DNA of 64,000 nt from Paenibacillus piscarius (GTDB taxonomy: Bacteria; Bacillota; Bacilli; Paenibacillales; Paenibacillaceae): the NCBI RefSeq assembly GCF_022234545.1, contig NZ_JAIEUI010000004.1, positions 248,001 to 312,000 on the forward strand. Reading direction: 5' to 3'. Positions 1-9,388 of the stretch are shown here, piece after piece. The notes under the pieces were generated by a model, which worked only from the letters and a program-made list of their open reading frames with translations, was not told the origin of the DNA and did no database searches. The position numbers and the translations under genes were made by a program. Positions within the stretch are counted from its first letter, which is position 1. Each line of letters begins with the position of its first letter.

Positions 1-113
1 ATCTGATTAGGGCGGTAACGGCATCGGCACAGCACTTTGCAGCGGGATACCTTGGGTTCCAGTATGATTTGATCCATTCCCGAAATTAACTCCACCATAG
101 GATGGGTCATCAT
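1..113 (-). CDS. possible 5' end of an unknown gene cut by the window edge
   Basis: An open frame starts at ATG ATG (113 and 110) and stays open for 37 codons to the window edge. It is rich in Cys and Arg near the edge (SRCKVLCRCRYRP). A GAGGAG run directly abuts the first ATG, which is too close for a normal ribosome site, so the start may be the ATG at 98. I do not recognise the protein. It could be chance; only the sequence to the left would decide. Confidence 0.25.
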   Translation of the reverse strand, partial: MMTHPMVELISGMDQIILEPKVSRCKVLCRCRYRPNQ

Positions 114-215
114 CTCCTCAGTGCTGTGCCGGGGGCCTGCTGCCAGAGAAGGAGCGTTTCTTTTCCCGGAAGAGTGGTAATAAATGAGATGGATACTGAC
201 TAGGAGGGATATAGC

Positions 216-1775
216 ATGGGTTCACAGGAGCATGTTTCGCAAGGCCTGCCGCAATTTCCGGAATCCTTCTGGAGAGGCAGCACGGAGCTTCCTTCGTTTC
301 CGAAGCTTACTGAGGATCATGTCACCGACGTAGCCATTGTAGGGGCAGGGATAACCGGCATCACTACCGCCTATCTGCTGTCCAAGGCCGGATACCAGGT
401 TACTCTGCTGGAGGCAGGCGAGATTCTCAGCGGTACTACAGGCTTCACCAGCGCCAAAATCTCTACCCAGCACGGAATGATCTACGATGATCTGCTGAAG
501 CATTTCGGCGAAGAGCAGGCCCGGATGTATTACCAGTCGAATCATGAAGCGCTGGAGTGGATGATTGCCACTGCGGAGGATCTCAGCCTGGACTGCGGGA
601 TGACGCGGGAAGCTGCCTACCTGTATACGGATAAGGAGGACGGTAAGAAGCTGAAGGATCTGGAGGCTGAATTCGCAGCTTACCAGAAGCTGGGTATTCC
701 CGGCGAGTGGCTGGATCAGGTGCCGCTGCCGCTTGGCGCAGGCGGTGCAATCCGGCTGCCCGGGCAAGCCCGCTTCCACCCGCTGCACTATCTGAAGGGG
801 CTGCTGCAGGCAGTGCTTGATCAGGGAGGCAAGGTCTACGAGCATACGACGATTGGCGAGAAGGTCGATACGGAGGGCCATCTTACGCTGCATACCGAGG
901 GAGAAGAGTTCCAGATCCGCTGCCGCCATGCGGTGTCTGCCTCCCATTTCCCCTTCTATGACGGCGGTTCACTCTACTTCTCGCGGCTGCACGCCGAGCG
1001 GTCCTACTGCCTGGCCTTCGAGCCGGAGACCGATTATGAAGGCGGCATGTATCTGAGCGCCAGCGGGCCGACCCGGTCGCTCCGTGCGGTGGAGTGGGGT
1101 GACAAGAAGCTGGTGATCGCCGGCGGGGAGAACCACAAGACCGGTCAGGGCATCTGCACCTTCGGCCATTATGAGAAGCTGGAGCGGTTCGCAGGAGAGC
1201 TGCTGGGCATCCGCAGCATTCCTTACCGGTGGTCCACCCAGGATCTGATCACGCTCGACAACGTGCCTTACATCGGCAAACGGGCCGAGGATGAAGAGAT
1301 TTATATCGCCACCGGCTTCGGCAAATGGGGCATGACGAACGGAACGCTGGCGGCCCGCCTGATTGCGGACGGAATTATGGGCAACAGCAACCCTTATACC
1401 GGGCTGTATGATCCCACACGCTTCAAGGCGGTGCCGGGCATCAAGAACTTCATTGTGCAGAACTTCTCTGTCGCCAAGGAGCTGGTCAGCGGCAAGGTGG
1501 AGATTGTTCACAAAAAGACGCGGGAGCTTGGGCCGGATGAAGGTGCTGTCGTCGTTCATGAAGGCAGACGCGTGGGTGCCTACCGCGACCCTGAGGGCAA
1601 GCTGCATCTCGTGGACCGAACCTGCACCCATATGGGCTGCGAATGTGAATGGAATGACGGGGAGCGTTCCTGGGACTGCCCGTGCCACGGCTCCCGCTTC
1701 TCCTATGAAGGCCAGGTGCTTGAAGGACCAGCCACGGTGCCGCTTAAGAGCATTGAAGCGGAGGATGTGAACTAG
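216..1775 (+). CDS. FAD-dependent oxidoreductase with C-terminal Rieske domain (YhfW-like)
   Basis: A 519-residue protein in two parts. The N-terminal two thirds is a DAO-type FAD oxidoreductase: dinucleotide-binding motif VGAGITG near residue 42, LLEAG at the end of the second strand, and a FAD-contacting ATGFGKWGMTNG near residue 370. The last 50 residues form a Rieske [2Fe-2S] site with the ligand pattern C470-x-H472 and C488-x-x-H491 (CTH, CPCH). This matches the domain order of Bacillus subtilis YhfW, whose substrate is not known to me. No signal peptide, so it is cytoplasmic. The start is backed by TAGGAGGG 7 nt upstream of ATG. It stands alone upstream of a dehydrogenase gene. Domains are certain; substrate is not. 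Confidence 0.9.
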   Translation: MGSQEHVSQGLPQFPESFWRGSTELPSFPKLTEDHVTDVAIVGAGITGITTAYLLSKAGYQVTLLEAGEILSGTTGFTSAKISTQHGMIYDDLLKHFGEEQARMYYQSNHEALEWMIATAEDLSLDCGMTREAAYLYTDKEDGKKLKDLEAEFAAYQKLGIPGEWLDQVPLPLGAGGAIRLPGQARFHPLHYLKGLLQAVLDQGGKVYEHTTIGEKVDTEGHLTLHTEGEEFQIRCRHAVSASHFPFYDGGSLYFSRLHAERSYCLAFEPETDYEGGMYLSASGPTRSLRAVEWGDKKLVIAGGENHKTGQGICTFGHYEKLERFAGELLGIRSIPYRWSTQDLITLDNVPYIGKRAEDEEIYIATGFGKWGMTNGTLAARLIADGIMGNSNPYTGLYDPTRFKAVPGIKNFIVQNFSVAKELVSGKVEIVHKKTRELGPDEGAVVVHEGRRVGAYRDPEGKLHLVDRTCTHMGCECEWNDGERSWDCPCHGSRFSYEGQVLEGPATVPLKSIEAEDVN

Positions 1776-1837
1776 AGCCGGGCGGTATGGTTTGTACCGA
1801 ACCGGGCTGCTCCGGCGTGATTGTCCCGGTCCGCTCA

Positions 1838-1845
1838 GGTATAAT
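1838..1845 (+). promoter_or_regulatory. weak promoter -10 box upstream of the short-chain dehydrogenase
   Basis: GGTATAAT lies about 66 bp upstream of the dehydrogenase start, but no good -35 box is present at 16-18 bp. It may be a promoter or a chance match. Confidence 0.3.
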
Positions 1846-1910
1846 AGCCTTAGCCTTATGTCTATCTTGCAGGATGATACTATTCCAATGAAGGAGCGTG
1901 ACGACAGGTT

Positions 1911-2630
1911 ATGGATTTGAGAGGAACCAGTGTAGTCATTACAGGTGCAGGCAAGGGGATCGGCAAGGCGCTCGCGATGGCGCTGGCCAAGGAAGGCGCG
2001 AACCTGGGACTGATCTCCCGGACCGCAGCCGATCTGGAGGCGCTGAAGCAGGCGCTGAGCGAGGTGTATGATGTCAAGGTCAGCATTGCCGTTGCGGATA
2101 TTTCTGTACGGGAAGAGGCCGAACGCGCGGTGGTCGCCCTGCAGAATGATCTAGGCCCCTTCGATGCCTTGATCAATAACGCCGGGATTGCCCGGTTCGG
2201 GACGCTGCTGGAGATGGACCCTGCCGACTGGGAACGGCATATGCAGGTCAATCTGTTCGGGGCCTACTATGTTACCCGGGCTGCTCTGCCAGCCATGATC
2301 GAACGCTCCAGCGGCAATATTATTAATATCGCTTCTACAGCAGGCGAACGCGGCTTCGCCACAGGCTCGGCCTACTGTGCCTCCAAGTTTGCGCTGATGG
2401 GCATGACCGAGGCGCTGGCTATGGAGGTCCGCAAGCACAATATCCGTGTCGTGGCTCTGACTCCAAGCACGGTAAACACCGGGCTTGCTGCAGACGCAGG
2501 CCTGAAGATCGGGGACGAGGACCGGATGATGCAGCCGGAGGATGTGGCGGAGTTGACACTCGCTGCCCTGAAGCTGCCGGACCGTGTCTTCCTGAAGACC
2601 GCCGGCATCTGGACCACCAATCCGCAATAA
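1911..2630 (+). CDS. short-chain dehydrogenase/reductase, FabG-like
   Basis: A 239-residue classical SDR. Cofactor motif TGAGKGIG near residue 12, the NNAG motif (INNAGIARFG) near 88, the catalytic Ser in INIAS near 141 and the Tyr-x-x-x-Lys pair in AYCASKFALMG near 154. Length and motifs fit NADPH-dependent 3-oxoacyl-reductase-like enzymes. The arginine after the second strand (SRT) favours NADP(H). The lone copy has no fatty-acid genes around it, so a general carbonyl reductase role is as likely as fatty-acid synthesis. The ATG is the only in-frame start, but the nearest AAGGAG is 14 nt away, a poor distance. Confidence 0.9.
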   Translation: MDLRGTSVVITGAGKGIGKALAMALAKEGANLGLISRTAADLEALKQALSEVYDVKVSIAVADISVREEAERAVVALQNDLGPFDALINNAGIARFGTLLEMDPADWERHMQVNLFGAYYVTRAALPAMIERSSGNIINIASTAGERGFATGSAYCASKFALMGMTEALAMEVRKHNIRVVALTPSTVNTGLAADAGLKIGDEDRMMQPEDVAELTLAALKLPDRVFLKTAGIWTTNPQ

Positions 2631-2634
2631 TTAC

Positions 2635-2673
2635 GCTACACATGGGTAATGCCATGCACTACACCTGTGTAGC
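2635..2673. repeat. inverted repeat between dehydrogenase and heme monooxygenase genes
   Basis: Perfect 8-bp arms GCTACACA and TGTGTAGC flank a 23-nt loop, with no T-tract. It occupies most of the 64-bp gap before the monooxygenase ribosome site (GAGGAGG), so it could be an operator, a processing site or a weak attenuator. Confidence 0.4.
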
Positions 2674-2694
2674 GCCCTAAGAGGAGGATTTAAC

Positions 2695-3012
2695 ATGCTG
2701 GTAGTTACCAATACGATTAGAATTAAGGAAGGCCATGGAGACACGATTGCTGCACGGTTTGGCGCGGACAACGGCGTGCAGACCATGCCCGGCTTCATCC
2801 GCTTGGAGGTCTGGCAGGGCGCGCCGAAGGATGGCGTCGAGGAATTGAAAATCTGCACCGTCTGGGAGAACGAGGAAGCGCTGAACGGCTGGACCTCAAG
2901 CCCGGCCTTCCGCGAATCGCACCGCGGTGCCGGACGCAATGAAGCCATTGTCGGTGCTTCGCTCGACAAATACGATCTGAAGTTCAGCCGGACTCCGAAC
3001 GGTCAGGCTTAA
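2695..3012 (+). CDS. IsdG/HmoA-type heme-degrading monooxygenase (ABM fold)
   Basis: A 105-residue single-domain protein of the antibiotic-biosynthesis-monooxygenase fold. It carries the three residues that define IsdG-type heme oxygenases at the usual spacing: Asn6 (VTNTIRIKEG), Trp66 (LNGWTSS) and His76 (RESHRG). These enzymes open heme and release iron in the cytoplasm, working as dimers of a small ferredoxin-like barrel. It follows the dehydrogenase by 64 bp on the same strand and is closed by a strong terminator. No Fur box is seen in front of it. GAGGAGG sits 7 nt before the ATG. Heme as substrate is inferred from the triad. Confidence 0.85.
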   Translation: MLVVTNTIRIKEGHGDTIAARFGADNGVQTMPGFIRLEVWQGAPKDGVEELKICTVWENEEALNGWTSSPAFRESHRGAGRNEAIVGASLDKYDLKFSRTPNGQA

Positions 3013-3025
3013 GCCCCATACAGGA

Positions 3026-3063
3026 ATGCCCCGCAGGCCAGGAAGGCTGCGGGGCATCTTTTG
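3026..3063 (+). terminator. intrinsic terminator after the heme monooxygenase gene
   Basis: A perfect 11-bp stem (ATGCCCCGCAG / CTGCGGGGCAT) with a 10-nt loop is followed by CTTTTG. It ends the + strand transcript 10 bp before the convergent MMPL gene. Confidence 0.85.
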
Positions 3064-3072
3064 TGGTTAGGC

Positions 3073-5295
3073 TTAGTGATCTGAGGCCTGGGCTTCGCTG
3101 ACCTCATGGTGCTTGCCCGGCCAGAAGGCGACGCGGCCGAAGAGCACCGTAATGGCAGGCACCAGGAACGGACGGACGACGAAGGTATCCAGCAGCACCC
3201 CGATTGCGGTGATAATGCCGAACTGCACCAGCACCTGAATCGGCAGGCTCGCCAATACAGCGAAGGTCCCGGCCAGGATGAGTCCGGCGGAGGTAATGAC
3301 CGACCCGGTTTCGTTCACCCCTTCGGCAATTGCGCGTTTCAGCGGCATATGCTTACGCTTTTTCCAGATATTCGAGATCATGAAGATGTTGTAATCCTCC
3401 CCGAGCGCAACCAGGAAGACGAACGAATAGAGCGGAATAGCCCCTTGAATCGCATCTGCGCCGAGCACATAGTGGATAATGATCCAGCCGAGCCCCAGCG
3501 CCGAGAAGAACGACAGAATAACCGTCCCCACCAGATAAATGGTTGCTACCACGGATCTCAGATACGCCAGCAGCAGCAGGGTAATCAGGCCGATAACTAC
3601 CGGGATAATCAGGTCGGTATCGCGTTCCCCCAGCTCCTTCGTATCATATTGGGTGGCCGTCTGGCCGCCGATCCAGACCTTGTCTTCCGGGTTCTGGATG
3701 CCCGACTCCGCCAAGGCCTGCTCCACGGTGGTCCGTAAAGCCGGTATATGATCCATCGCTTCCATGGAATACGGATTATCCTTGAATTCAATATCATATC
3801 CGGCAATCTTGGCGTTAACTGCCCCCGGCTGCGGGTCGGAGACTACATCTACATAAGACAGGCTGCCCAGCACGGACTTCAGATCCTCTCCGCCGGACAA
3901 TCCTTCTGTATCCACCATCAGCTTGACGGGAGCCAGCTCGCCGGGGGAGAACTGCTCGCCGATCAGGGCGAAGCCCTCCCGCGACTCCATCGTCTTCGGG
4001 AAGGAGGACAGGATGTCATAAGTGAACTTGATGCCGCTGGAGAAGGAAGCCAGCACCCCGAGCAGCACCACCGTTACGCCGACAATTACCCACGGGCGGG
4101 AAACGACTAGGTGTCCGATCCCTTTGCGGCCCCGCGGCTTCGGCTGCGGCGCAGGCTTGCCCTTGGCCCGGGCACGCTCTGCTTCCATCTCCGGGGTCCG
4201 CGGCACGAACGGGAAGAACGAGGCCCGCCCGAAGATCGCCAGCAAGGCCGGCACCAGCGTAAGGCTGGCAACCCCCATAATGAGAATGGAGACGCTGAAC
4301 GGTACGGCAAAGCGGTGATAGGCACCGTACTTTGCCAGCAGCAGGGCGAACAGGGCCAGAACAACAGTGAAGCCGCTCATCGCAATAGCCCCGGAGGAAT
4401 GAGAGATCGCACTCAGCAGCGCACGTCCCTTGTTCTCCTCCACCTTCAGCATCTGGCGGAAGCGCGCGATCATGAACAGGCAATAGTCGGTTCCCGCCCC
4501 GAAGAGCAGCACGGTCATAATCGATACGGCCTGCGAATCCACCGTAATCCAGCCTTCTCTGGCCATCAGGCCGAGAACCGGGCTGGTTACGCCATAAGCA
4601 AAGCCAACCGCGACCAGCGGAATCAGGGCCAGAATCGGCGAGCGGTAGATCAGGAGCAGGAAGACCAGCACCAGAATCACCGTAGCAATCAGCAGCGACA
4701 CATCGGCATTCTTGAACAGGCCGGTTGCATCGACCGAGATGCCGACAGGACCGGATATCCGCAGGCTTAAGTCACTGCTGTCCGGCTTTGCTGCTGAAGG
4801 ATCAGTCCCGGTCTCTGTCCGGACCAGCTCCTTCAGGCTTTTTAGAGATTCGCCGAGCTGTTCACTGTCCGCACTCTTGTCGAACAGCACCGGCGTCACC
4901 AGGGTGCTTCTATCCTTCGACAAGGAAGCCTGCAGCGCCTGCGGCGGCACCTTCCCGAGTGGCGGAACGAAGTTCTGATGCTCCAGCGGCTGATGCTCCA
5001 GCTTGCTATATAGGGCTGTAATATGTACAAGATCCTCTTCAGTCATCCCGCCCCCGCGATGCCATACGAGCAATGCAGGAACCCCGCTTCCGGAAGGGAA
5101 CTCCCTCTCAGCAACCACTGAACCCTGGACAGACGGGGCATTCTCCGGCAGGTTGGACGCATTGTTGGCCACCTGTGAGTTGACTGAAGGCCATAGCATA
5201 GTCAGCACACCTACCACTGCAATCCACACCAGCAGCGTAATCCATTTCGTCTTGCTTCCTGCTACCCATTTCCCGTAGCCTGACATCCTATTCAT
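3073..5295 (-). CDS. MMPL/RND-family membrane exporter (YdfJ-like)
   Basis: About 740 residues with the two-fold layout of MMPL proteins: one N-terminal membrane helix, a soluble domain (about 45-190), five or six helices (about 195-370), a Lys/Arg/Pro-rich cytoplasmic loop, then the same pattern repeated. The first half carries GAGTDYCLFMIARFRQ and the second VALGEDYNIFMISNIWKKRK, the proton-relay Asp segments of this family. Bacillus YdfJ is similar in size and layout. Substrates of such single-gene exporters are usually lipids or amphipathic drugs, so the cargo is unknown. Three ATGs lie close together (5307, 5295, 5286). I chose 5295 because GGGAGAAAGG precedes it; 5286 is nearly as good. 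Confidence 0.88.
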   Translation of the reverse strand: MNRMSGYGKWVAGSKTKWITLLVWIAVVGVLTMLWPSVNSQVANNASNLPENAPSVQGSVVAEREFPSGSGVPALLVWHRGGGMTEEDLVHITALYSKLEHQPLEHQNFVPPLGKVPPQALQASLSKDRSTLVTPVLFDKSADSEQLGESLKSLKELVRTETGTDPSAAKPDSSDLSLRISGPVGISVDATGLFKNADVSLLIATVILVLVFLLLIYRSPILALIPLVAVGFAYGVTSPVLGLMAREGWITVDSQAVSIMTVLLFGAGTDYCLFMIARFRQMLKVEENKGRALLSAISHSSGAIAMSGFTVVLALFALLLAKYGAYHRFAVPFSVSILIMGVASLTLVPALLAIFGRASFFPFVPRTPEMEAERARAKGKPAPQPKPRGRKGIGHLVVSRPWVIVGVTVVLLGVLASFSSGIKFTYDILSSFPKTMESREGFALIGEQFSPGELAPVKLMVDTEGLSGGEDLKSVLGSLSYVDVVSDPQPGAVNAKIAGYDIEFKDNPYSMEAMDHIPALRTTVEQALAESGIQNPEDKVWIGGQTATQYDTKELGERDTDLIIPVVIGLITLLLLAYLRSVVATIYLVGTVILSFFSALGLGWIIIHYVLGADAIQGAIPLYSFVFLVALGEDYNIFMISNIWKKRKHMPLKRAIAEGVNETGSVITSAGLILAGTFAVLASLPIQVLVQFGIITAIGVLLDTFVVRPFLVPAITVLFGRVAFWPGKHHEVSEAQASDH

Positions 5296-5307
5296 CCTTT
5301 CTCCCAT

Positions 5308-5683
5308 CCGCCAGCCACCAAAATGAGCCGCGGGTCATTTTTATACCCCTATCATATCTATCACGAAAATTTTAAGCAAATCTTTTTTTGAAAACGCAGG
5401 CGGGTGGCTGATTGCAGCATTGATTTATGCCCAGCTTGCGACCTCGATTTCGCCCACTGACTTCAACCCCGCAGATGGAAATCTTGCAAATATTGCAACT
5501 TTGGCGTACAGATAACGTGATGTTCTAGGAGAATGCTGCACAGAATGCAGGAATTTTTATGAGTAACCGATGGATGGTACAGGATTGCTGACTTTTGTGC
5601 AACATTTTTGAATTTAGGCCAACTGGACGCGGGGAAAGCTGCAATTTGTGCAGGAAAAGTTGGCGGTGAGTTACCTGCACAAC
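5308..5683. other. gene-free stretch with recurring TGCA words
   Basis: Between the MMPL start and the ABC-operon terminator I see no convincing gene. From 5470 to 5690 short pieces built on TTGCA or TGCAGGAA recur: TTGCAAATATTGCAACTTT, AATGCAGGAATTTTT, TTTGTGCAACATTTTT and TTTGTGCAGGAAAAGTT. They look like degenerate copies of one short intergenic repeat. Confidence 0.4.
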
Positions 5684-5729
5684 AAAAAGCGTCCATCCAG
5701 AGAATCATGAAGACTCTCCGCATGGACGC
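5684..5729 (-). terminator. intrinsic terminator of the MarR-ABC exporter operon
   Basis: On the - strand GCGTCCAT pairs with ATGGACGC around an inner GAGAGTC/GATTCTC stem, followed by TTTTTGTTG. It lies 34 bp beyond the stop of the second ABC gene. Confidence 0.85.
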
Positions 5730-5762
5730 GGGCTAAGCTTGATTGTATGTTCTTATTCCGGA

Positions 5763-7655
5763 TTAGCCTGCATCCGGCAGATCATCCCCGGAGAACTGGC
5801 TGTTGTACAGGTCGGCGTAGAAGCCGTCTGCCTCCAGCAGCTCCAGATGCGTCCCCTTCTCGATTACGCTGCCCTGGTTCATGACCAGGATCAGATCCGC
5901 ATCGCGGATAGTGGACAGGCGGTGGGCGATGACGAAGCTGGTTCTTCCGTGCATCAGGGTGTTCATCGCCTTCTGAATCTGAACCTCCGTCCGGGTATCG
6001 ACGCTGCTCGTCGCCTCATCAAGAATCAGAATGGACGGATCGGCCAGAATCGCCCGGGCAATGGTCAGCAGCTGCTTCTGCCCCTGCGAGATGTTGGACG
6101 CTTCCTCGTTCAGAATAGTGTCATAGCCGAGCGGCAGCGTGCGGATGAAGTGATCCGCATGCGCAGCCTTGGCGGCCCGCACCACATCGGCTTCCGTAGC
6201 CCCTTCGCGGCCATAAGCGATATTATCGCGGATCGTGCCGTTGAACAGCCAGGTATCCTGGAGCACCATCCCGAATTTGCTGCGCAGCTCGCTGCGCTTC
6301 ATGTCGGTAATATTCACGCCGTCAATGACAATCTCCCCGCCGCTGATTTCGTAGAAGCGCATCAGCAGGTTAATCAGGGTGGTTTTACCGGCTCCGGTTG
6401 GCCCTACAATCGCAATGGTCTGTCCCGGGCTAACCTCAATGTTCATATCCTCAATCAGGAGTTCATCCGGCTTGTAGCCGAACTGCACATGGCGGAATTC
6501 CACAGCGCCCTCTTCGGCATCCGCCGGAGCCTTAGCCAGTGAGGTACCTACTTCAGGGGTTTCCTCTTCCTCATCCAGCAGCTCGAATACCCGCTCCGCC
6601 GAAGCGATGGTTGACTGAATAATGTTCGCAATGTTGGCAGTCTGCGTGATCGGCATAGTGAACTGGCGCGAGTACTGGATGAAGGCCTGGATGTCGCCGA
6701 CGTCGATTGCTTTTTTGGTCACGAAGATCCCGCCGACCACACAGACCAGCACATAGCCAAGGTTCCCGATGAACATCATCAGCGGCATAATAATCCCGGA
6801 GATGAACTGGGCTCTCCATCCGGAGTTGTACAGGTCGTCATTGATGGTGTCAAAGTCCTTCAGGGAATGCTTCTCGCGTCCGAAGGCTTTGATAATCCGG
6901 TGTCCGGTGTACATCTCCTCGACATGCCCGTTCAACTGGCCGAGCGATCTCTGCTGGCCGATGAAGTAGGTCTGTGAACGCTTGGTAATCATCATAATGA
7001 CCACGAAGCTCAGCGGCAGCGTAACGATTGTAATCAGCGTCAGCCACGGACTGATTGTCAGCATCATGACAATGACCCCGATGATCGTAACAATCGATGT
7101 AATCAGCTGGGTCAAGCTCTGCTGGAGGGTCGTACTGATATTGTCCACATCATTGGTCGCCCGGCTGAGAATCTCCCCGTGGGTCCGGGAGTCGAAATAT
7201 TTCAGCGGCAGCCGCTCCAGCTTGCTGTTGATCTGCTCGCGCATATCATATACAACCTTCTGGGCTACCCCGGCCATGACGTACTGCTGGATATAACTGA
7301 ATAATGCGCTGAACAGGTACAAGCCGGCCAGAAGAATCAGAATATCATTCACATAGCCAAAATCAATCTCCGCCCCGGGCACACCCATCATTTTGCCATA
7401 AGCGCCTTCAAACAGCTTCGTAGTGGCCTTCCCCATAACCTTGGGGCTGAAGATACTGAATACCGTACTGGCAATCGCCATTGCGAAGACCAGGATCAGC
7501 TGGACCTGGCGCGGACGCAGGTACCGGACCAGGCGGCGCAGGGTTCCCTTGAAGTCCTTCGCCTTCTCGGCAGGCATACTCATCCCGGGACCTCCGCCGC
7601 CGAATCCGCCGTGTCTGCGGGGCGGCTGCTTCATCGCTTTATTTTGCTCACTCAT
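5763..7655 (-). CDS. ABC exporter half-transporter, ATP-binding/permease (second of pair)
   Basis: A 630-residue fusion of a six-helix exporter membrane domain (about 50-340) and an ATPase domain (about 385-620). The ATPase has Walker A GPTGAGKTT, a Q-loop in MVLQDTW, signature NISQGQKQ, Walker B ILILDEATSSVD and the switch His in IAHRLST. The signature has I-SQG in place of LSGGQ, with Ser and Gly kept. A Gly/Pro-rich N-terminus (GGFGGGGPGMSMP) precedes the membrane domain. It overlaps the upstream ABC gene by an ATGA junction, so the two are co-translated and probably form a heterodimer like the YfiB/YfiC or BmrC/BmrD pairs. Cargo is unknown; a drug or peptide is likely. Confidence 0.93.
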   Translation of the reverse strand: MSEQNKAMKQPPRRHGGFGGGGPGMSMPAEKAKDFKGTLRRLVRYLRPRQVQLILVFAMAIASTVFSIFSPKVMGKATTKLFEGAYGKMMGVPGAEIDFGYVNDILILLAGLYLFSALFSYIQQYVMAGVAQKVVYDMREQINSKLERLPLKYFDSRTHGEILSRATNDVDNISTTLQQSLTQLITSIVTIIGVIVMMLTISPWLTLITIVTLPLSFVVIMMITKRSQTYFIGQQRSLGQLNGHVEEMYTGHRIIKAFGREKHSLKDFDTINDDLYNSGWRAQFISGIIMPLMMFIGNLGYVLVCVVGGIFVTKKAIDVGDIQAFIQYSRQFTMPITQTANIANIIQSTIASAERVFELLDEEEETPEVGTSLAKAPADAEEGAVEFRHVQFGYKPDELLIEDMNIEVSPGQTIAIVGPTGAGKTTLINLLMRFYEISGGEIVIDGVNITDMKRSELRSKFGMVLQDTWLFNGTIRDNIAYGREGATEADVVRAAKAAHADHFIRTLPLGYDTILNEEASNISQGQKQLLTIARAILADPSILILDEATSSVDTRTEVQIQKAMNTLMHGRTSFVIAHRLSTIRDADLILVMNQGSVIEKGTHLELLEADGFYADLYNSQFSGDDLPDAG

Positions 7656-9388
7656 GCTATTTCCTCCTCTGACAGCTGCGAGGATACGATCTCGCGGTAC
7701 ACCTCATTGTGGTCCAGCAGCTCCCGGTGCGTGCCCATGCCTACCACTTGGCCTTCATCCAGCACAATAATCCGGTCGGCATCCATAACGGTGCTTACGC
7801 GCTGTGCGACAATCAGGACCGTGGATTCGGTGGTCTCCTCCTTGAGTGCTGCACGCAGCTTGGCGTCAGTCTTGAAGTCCAGCGCCGAGAAGCTGTCGTC
7901 GAACAGGTAGACCTCCGGCTTGCGGACGAGTGCACGGGCAATCGACAGACGCTGCTTCTGGCCGCCGGAGACATTGCCGCCACCCTGGGAGATCGGCGAC
8001 TCGAAGCCGTCCTTCATTGCGGAGACGAAGTCATAAGCCTGGGCCACCTTGGCAGCATGAATGATTTCTTCCTCTGTGGCATCCTCTTTTCCGTACCGGA
8101 TATTCTCGTTGATGGTGCCTGTGAACAGCACGGCTTTTTGCGGGACATAACCGATCTTGCTCCGCAGCTCTTCCTGCGTCATCTGGCGCACATCTACACC
8201 GTTGACCCGGACGGCACCTTCGACGGCATCGTAGAATCTCGGGATCATATTCAGCAGTGTGGACTTGCCTGATCCGGTTCCGCCGATAATCGCGGTGATC
8301 TCACCGGGGCGTGCGCTGAAGCTGACTCCCGACAACGCCGGCTGTTCAGCACCCGGATAAGAGAAGGATACATTGTCGAACTCCACATAGCCGTGCATCC
8401 CGTTGCTGCCTTGGGCCGAGGCAGGGGCTGCCGGATCTTCGATCTCAGGCTGCATATCAAGCACCTCATTGATGCGCAGCGCGGAGGCGGAGGCTCTCGG
8501 AATCAGTACGAACATCATCGAGACCATAATCAGGGAGAACATGATCTGCATCGCATATTGAATGAAGGCCATCAGAGAGCCTACCTGCAGATTCCCGTCG
8601 CCGATACGGATTCCGCCGTAATACAGAATGGCAATCATCGAGAAGTTCATAATGATCATCATCATCGGCATCAGCCCGGCCATTATCTTATTGACTTTGA
8701 TGGCAGTGTCGGTCAGGTCACGGTTAGCCGCACTGAACCGCCGGTTCTCATGCTCAATACGGTTAAACGAGCGGATGACGCGGATACCGGTCAGATGCTC
8801 GCGCAGCACAAGGTTCAATTTATCCAGCTTAATCTGGATCGCCTTGAACAGCGGAAGGCCCTTCGAGCCGATCAGTACAATGGCCCCGATCAGCAGCGGG
8901 AGAACGACCACGAAGATCAGCGACAGCTTCGCATCCTCCGACACCGCCATAATAATCCCGCCGATCATCATCATCGGAGCTCCCACCATCATGCGGAGCA
9001 TCATCGTCAGTACGGTCTGAACCTGTGTAATATCATTGGTGGTGCGGGTAATCAGTGAAGCCGTGCCCACCTTGTCGAATTCATGAAGAGTGAAGTTCTC
9101 TACATGATTGAACATCCGCGAGCGGGTATTCTTGCCGAAGCCTGCCGCCACTCTGGCTGACAGATAACTGGCAATAATGGAGCACGCTACACCCCCGGCC
9201 GCAACCAGCAGCATGAAGCCACCGATTCTCCAGATGTAAGACTGATCGCCTTCCACGATCCCCTTGTCGATGATGTCGCTCATGAGGGTCGGAAGATACA
9301 GATCGCCCATGGACTGAAGAAATACAAGAATCAGCACACCAGCGATGGCCAGGCGGAAGGGCTTCAGTTGTTTCAGTAATTTAATCAT
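7652..9388 (-). CDS. ABC exporter half-transporter, ATP-binding/permease (first of pair)
   Basis: About 578 residues: six-helix membrane domain (about 15-310) and ATPase (about 340-570) with Walker A GGTGSGKST, Q-loop VPQKAVLF, signature VSGGQKQR and Walker B VYLFDDSFSALD. The residue after the Walker B Asp is Asp, not the catalytic Glu (LFDDS), so this subunit probably carries the degenerate ATP site of a heterodimeric exporter while the partner (ILDEA) carries the active one. I chose ATG 9388 because GGAGATGAG precedes it; an ATG at 9397 lies inside that site. The 5' end overlaps the marR stop by a few bases, so regulator and pump are one operon. Confidence 0.92.
   Translation of the reverse strand: MIKLLKQLKPFRLAIAGVLILVFLQSMGDLYLPTLMSDIIDKGIVEGDQSYIWRIGGFMLLVAAGGVACSIIASYLSARVAAGFGKNTRSRMFNHVENFTLHEFDKVGTASLITRTTNDITQVQTVLTMMLRMMVGAPMMMIGGIIMAVSEDAKLSLIFVVVLPLLIGAIVLIGSKGLPLFKAIQIKLDKLNLVLREHLTGIRVIRSFNRIEHENRRFSAANRDLTDTAIKVNKIMAGLMPMMMIIMNFSMIAILYYGGIRIGDGNLQVGSLMAFIQYAMQIMFSLIMVSMMFVLIPRASASALRINEVLDMQPEIEDPAAPASAQGSNGMHGYVEFDNVSFSYPGAEQPALSGVSFSARPGEITAIIGGTGSGKSTLLNMIPRFYDAVEGAVRVNGVDVRQMTQEELRSKIGYVPQKAVLFTGTINENIRYGKEDATEEEIIHAAKVAQAYDFVSAMKDGFESPISQGGGNVSGGQKQRLSIARALVRKPEVYLFDDSFSALDFKTDAKLRAALKEETTESTVLIVAQRVSTVMDADRIIVLDEGQVVGMGTHRELLDHNEVYREIVSSQLSEEEIA

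Noticed and set aside
5463-5723. 86-residue open frame on the - strand before the exporter terminator
   Set aside because: It runs through the exporter terminator, has no ribosome site and consists of the repeated TGCA words.
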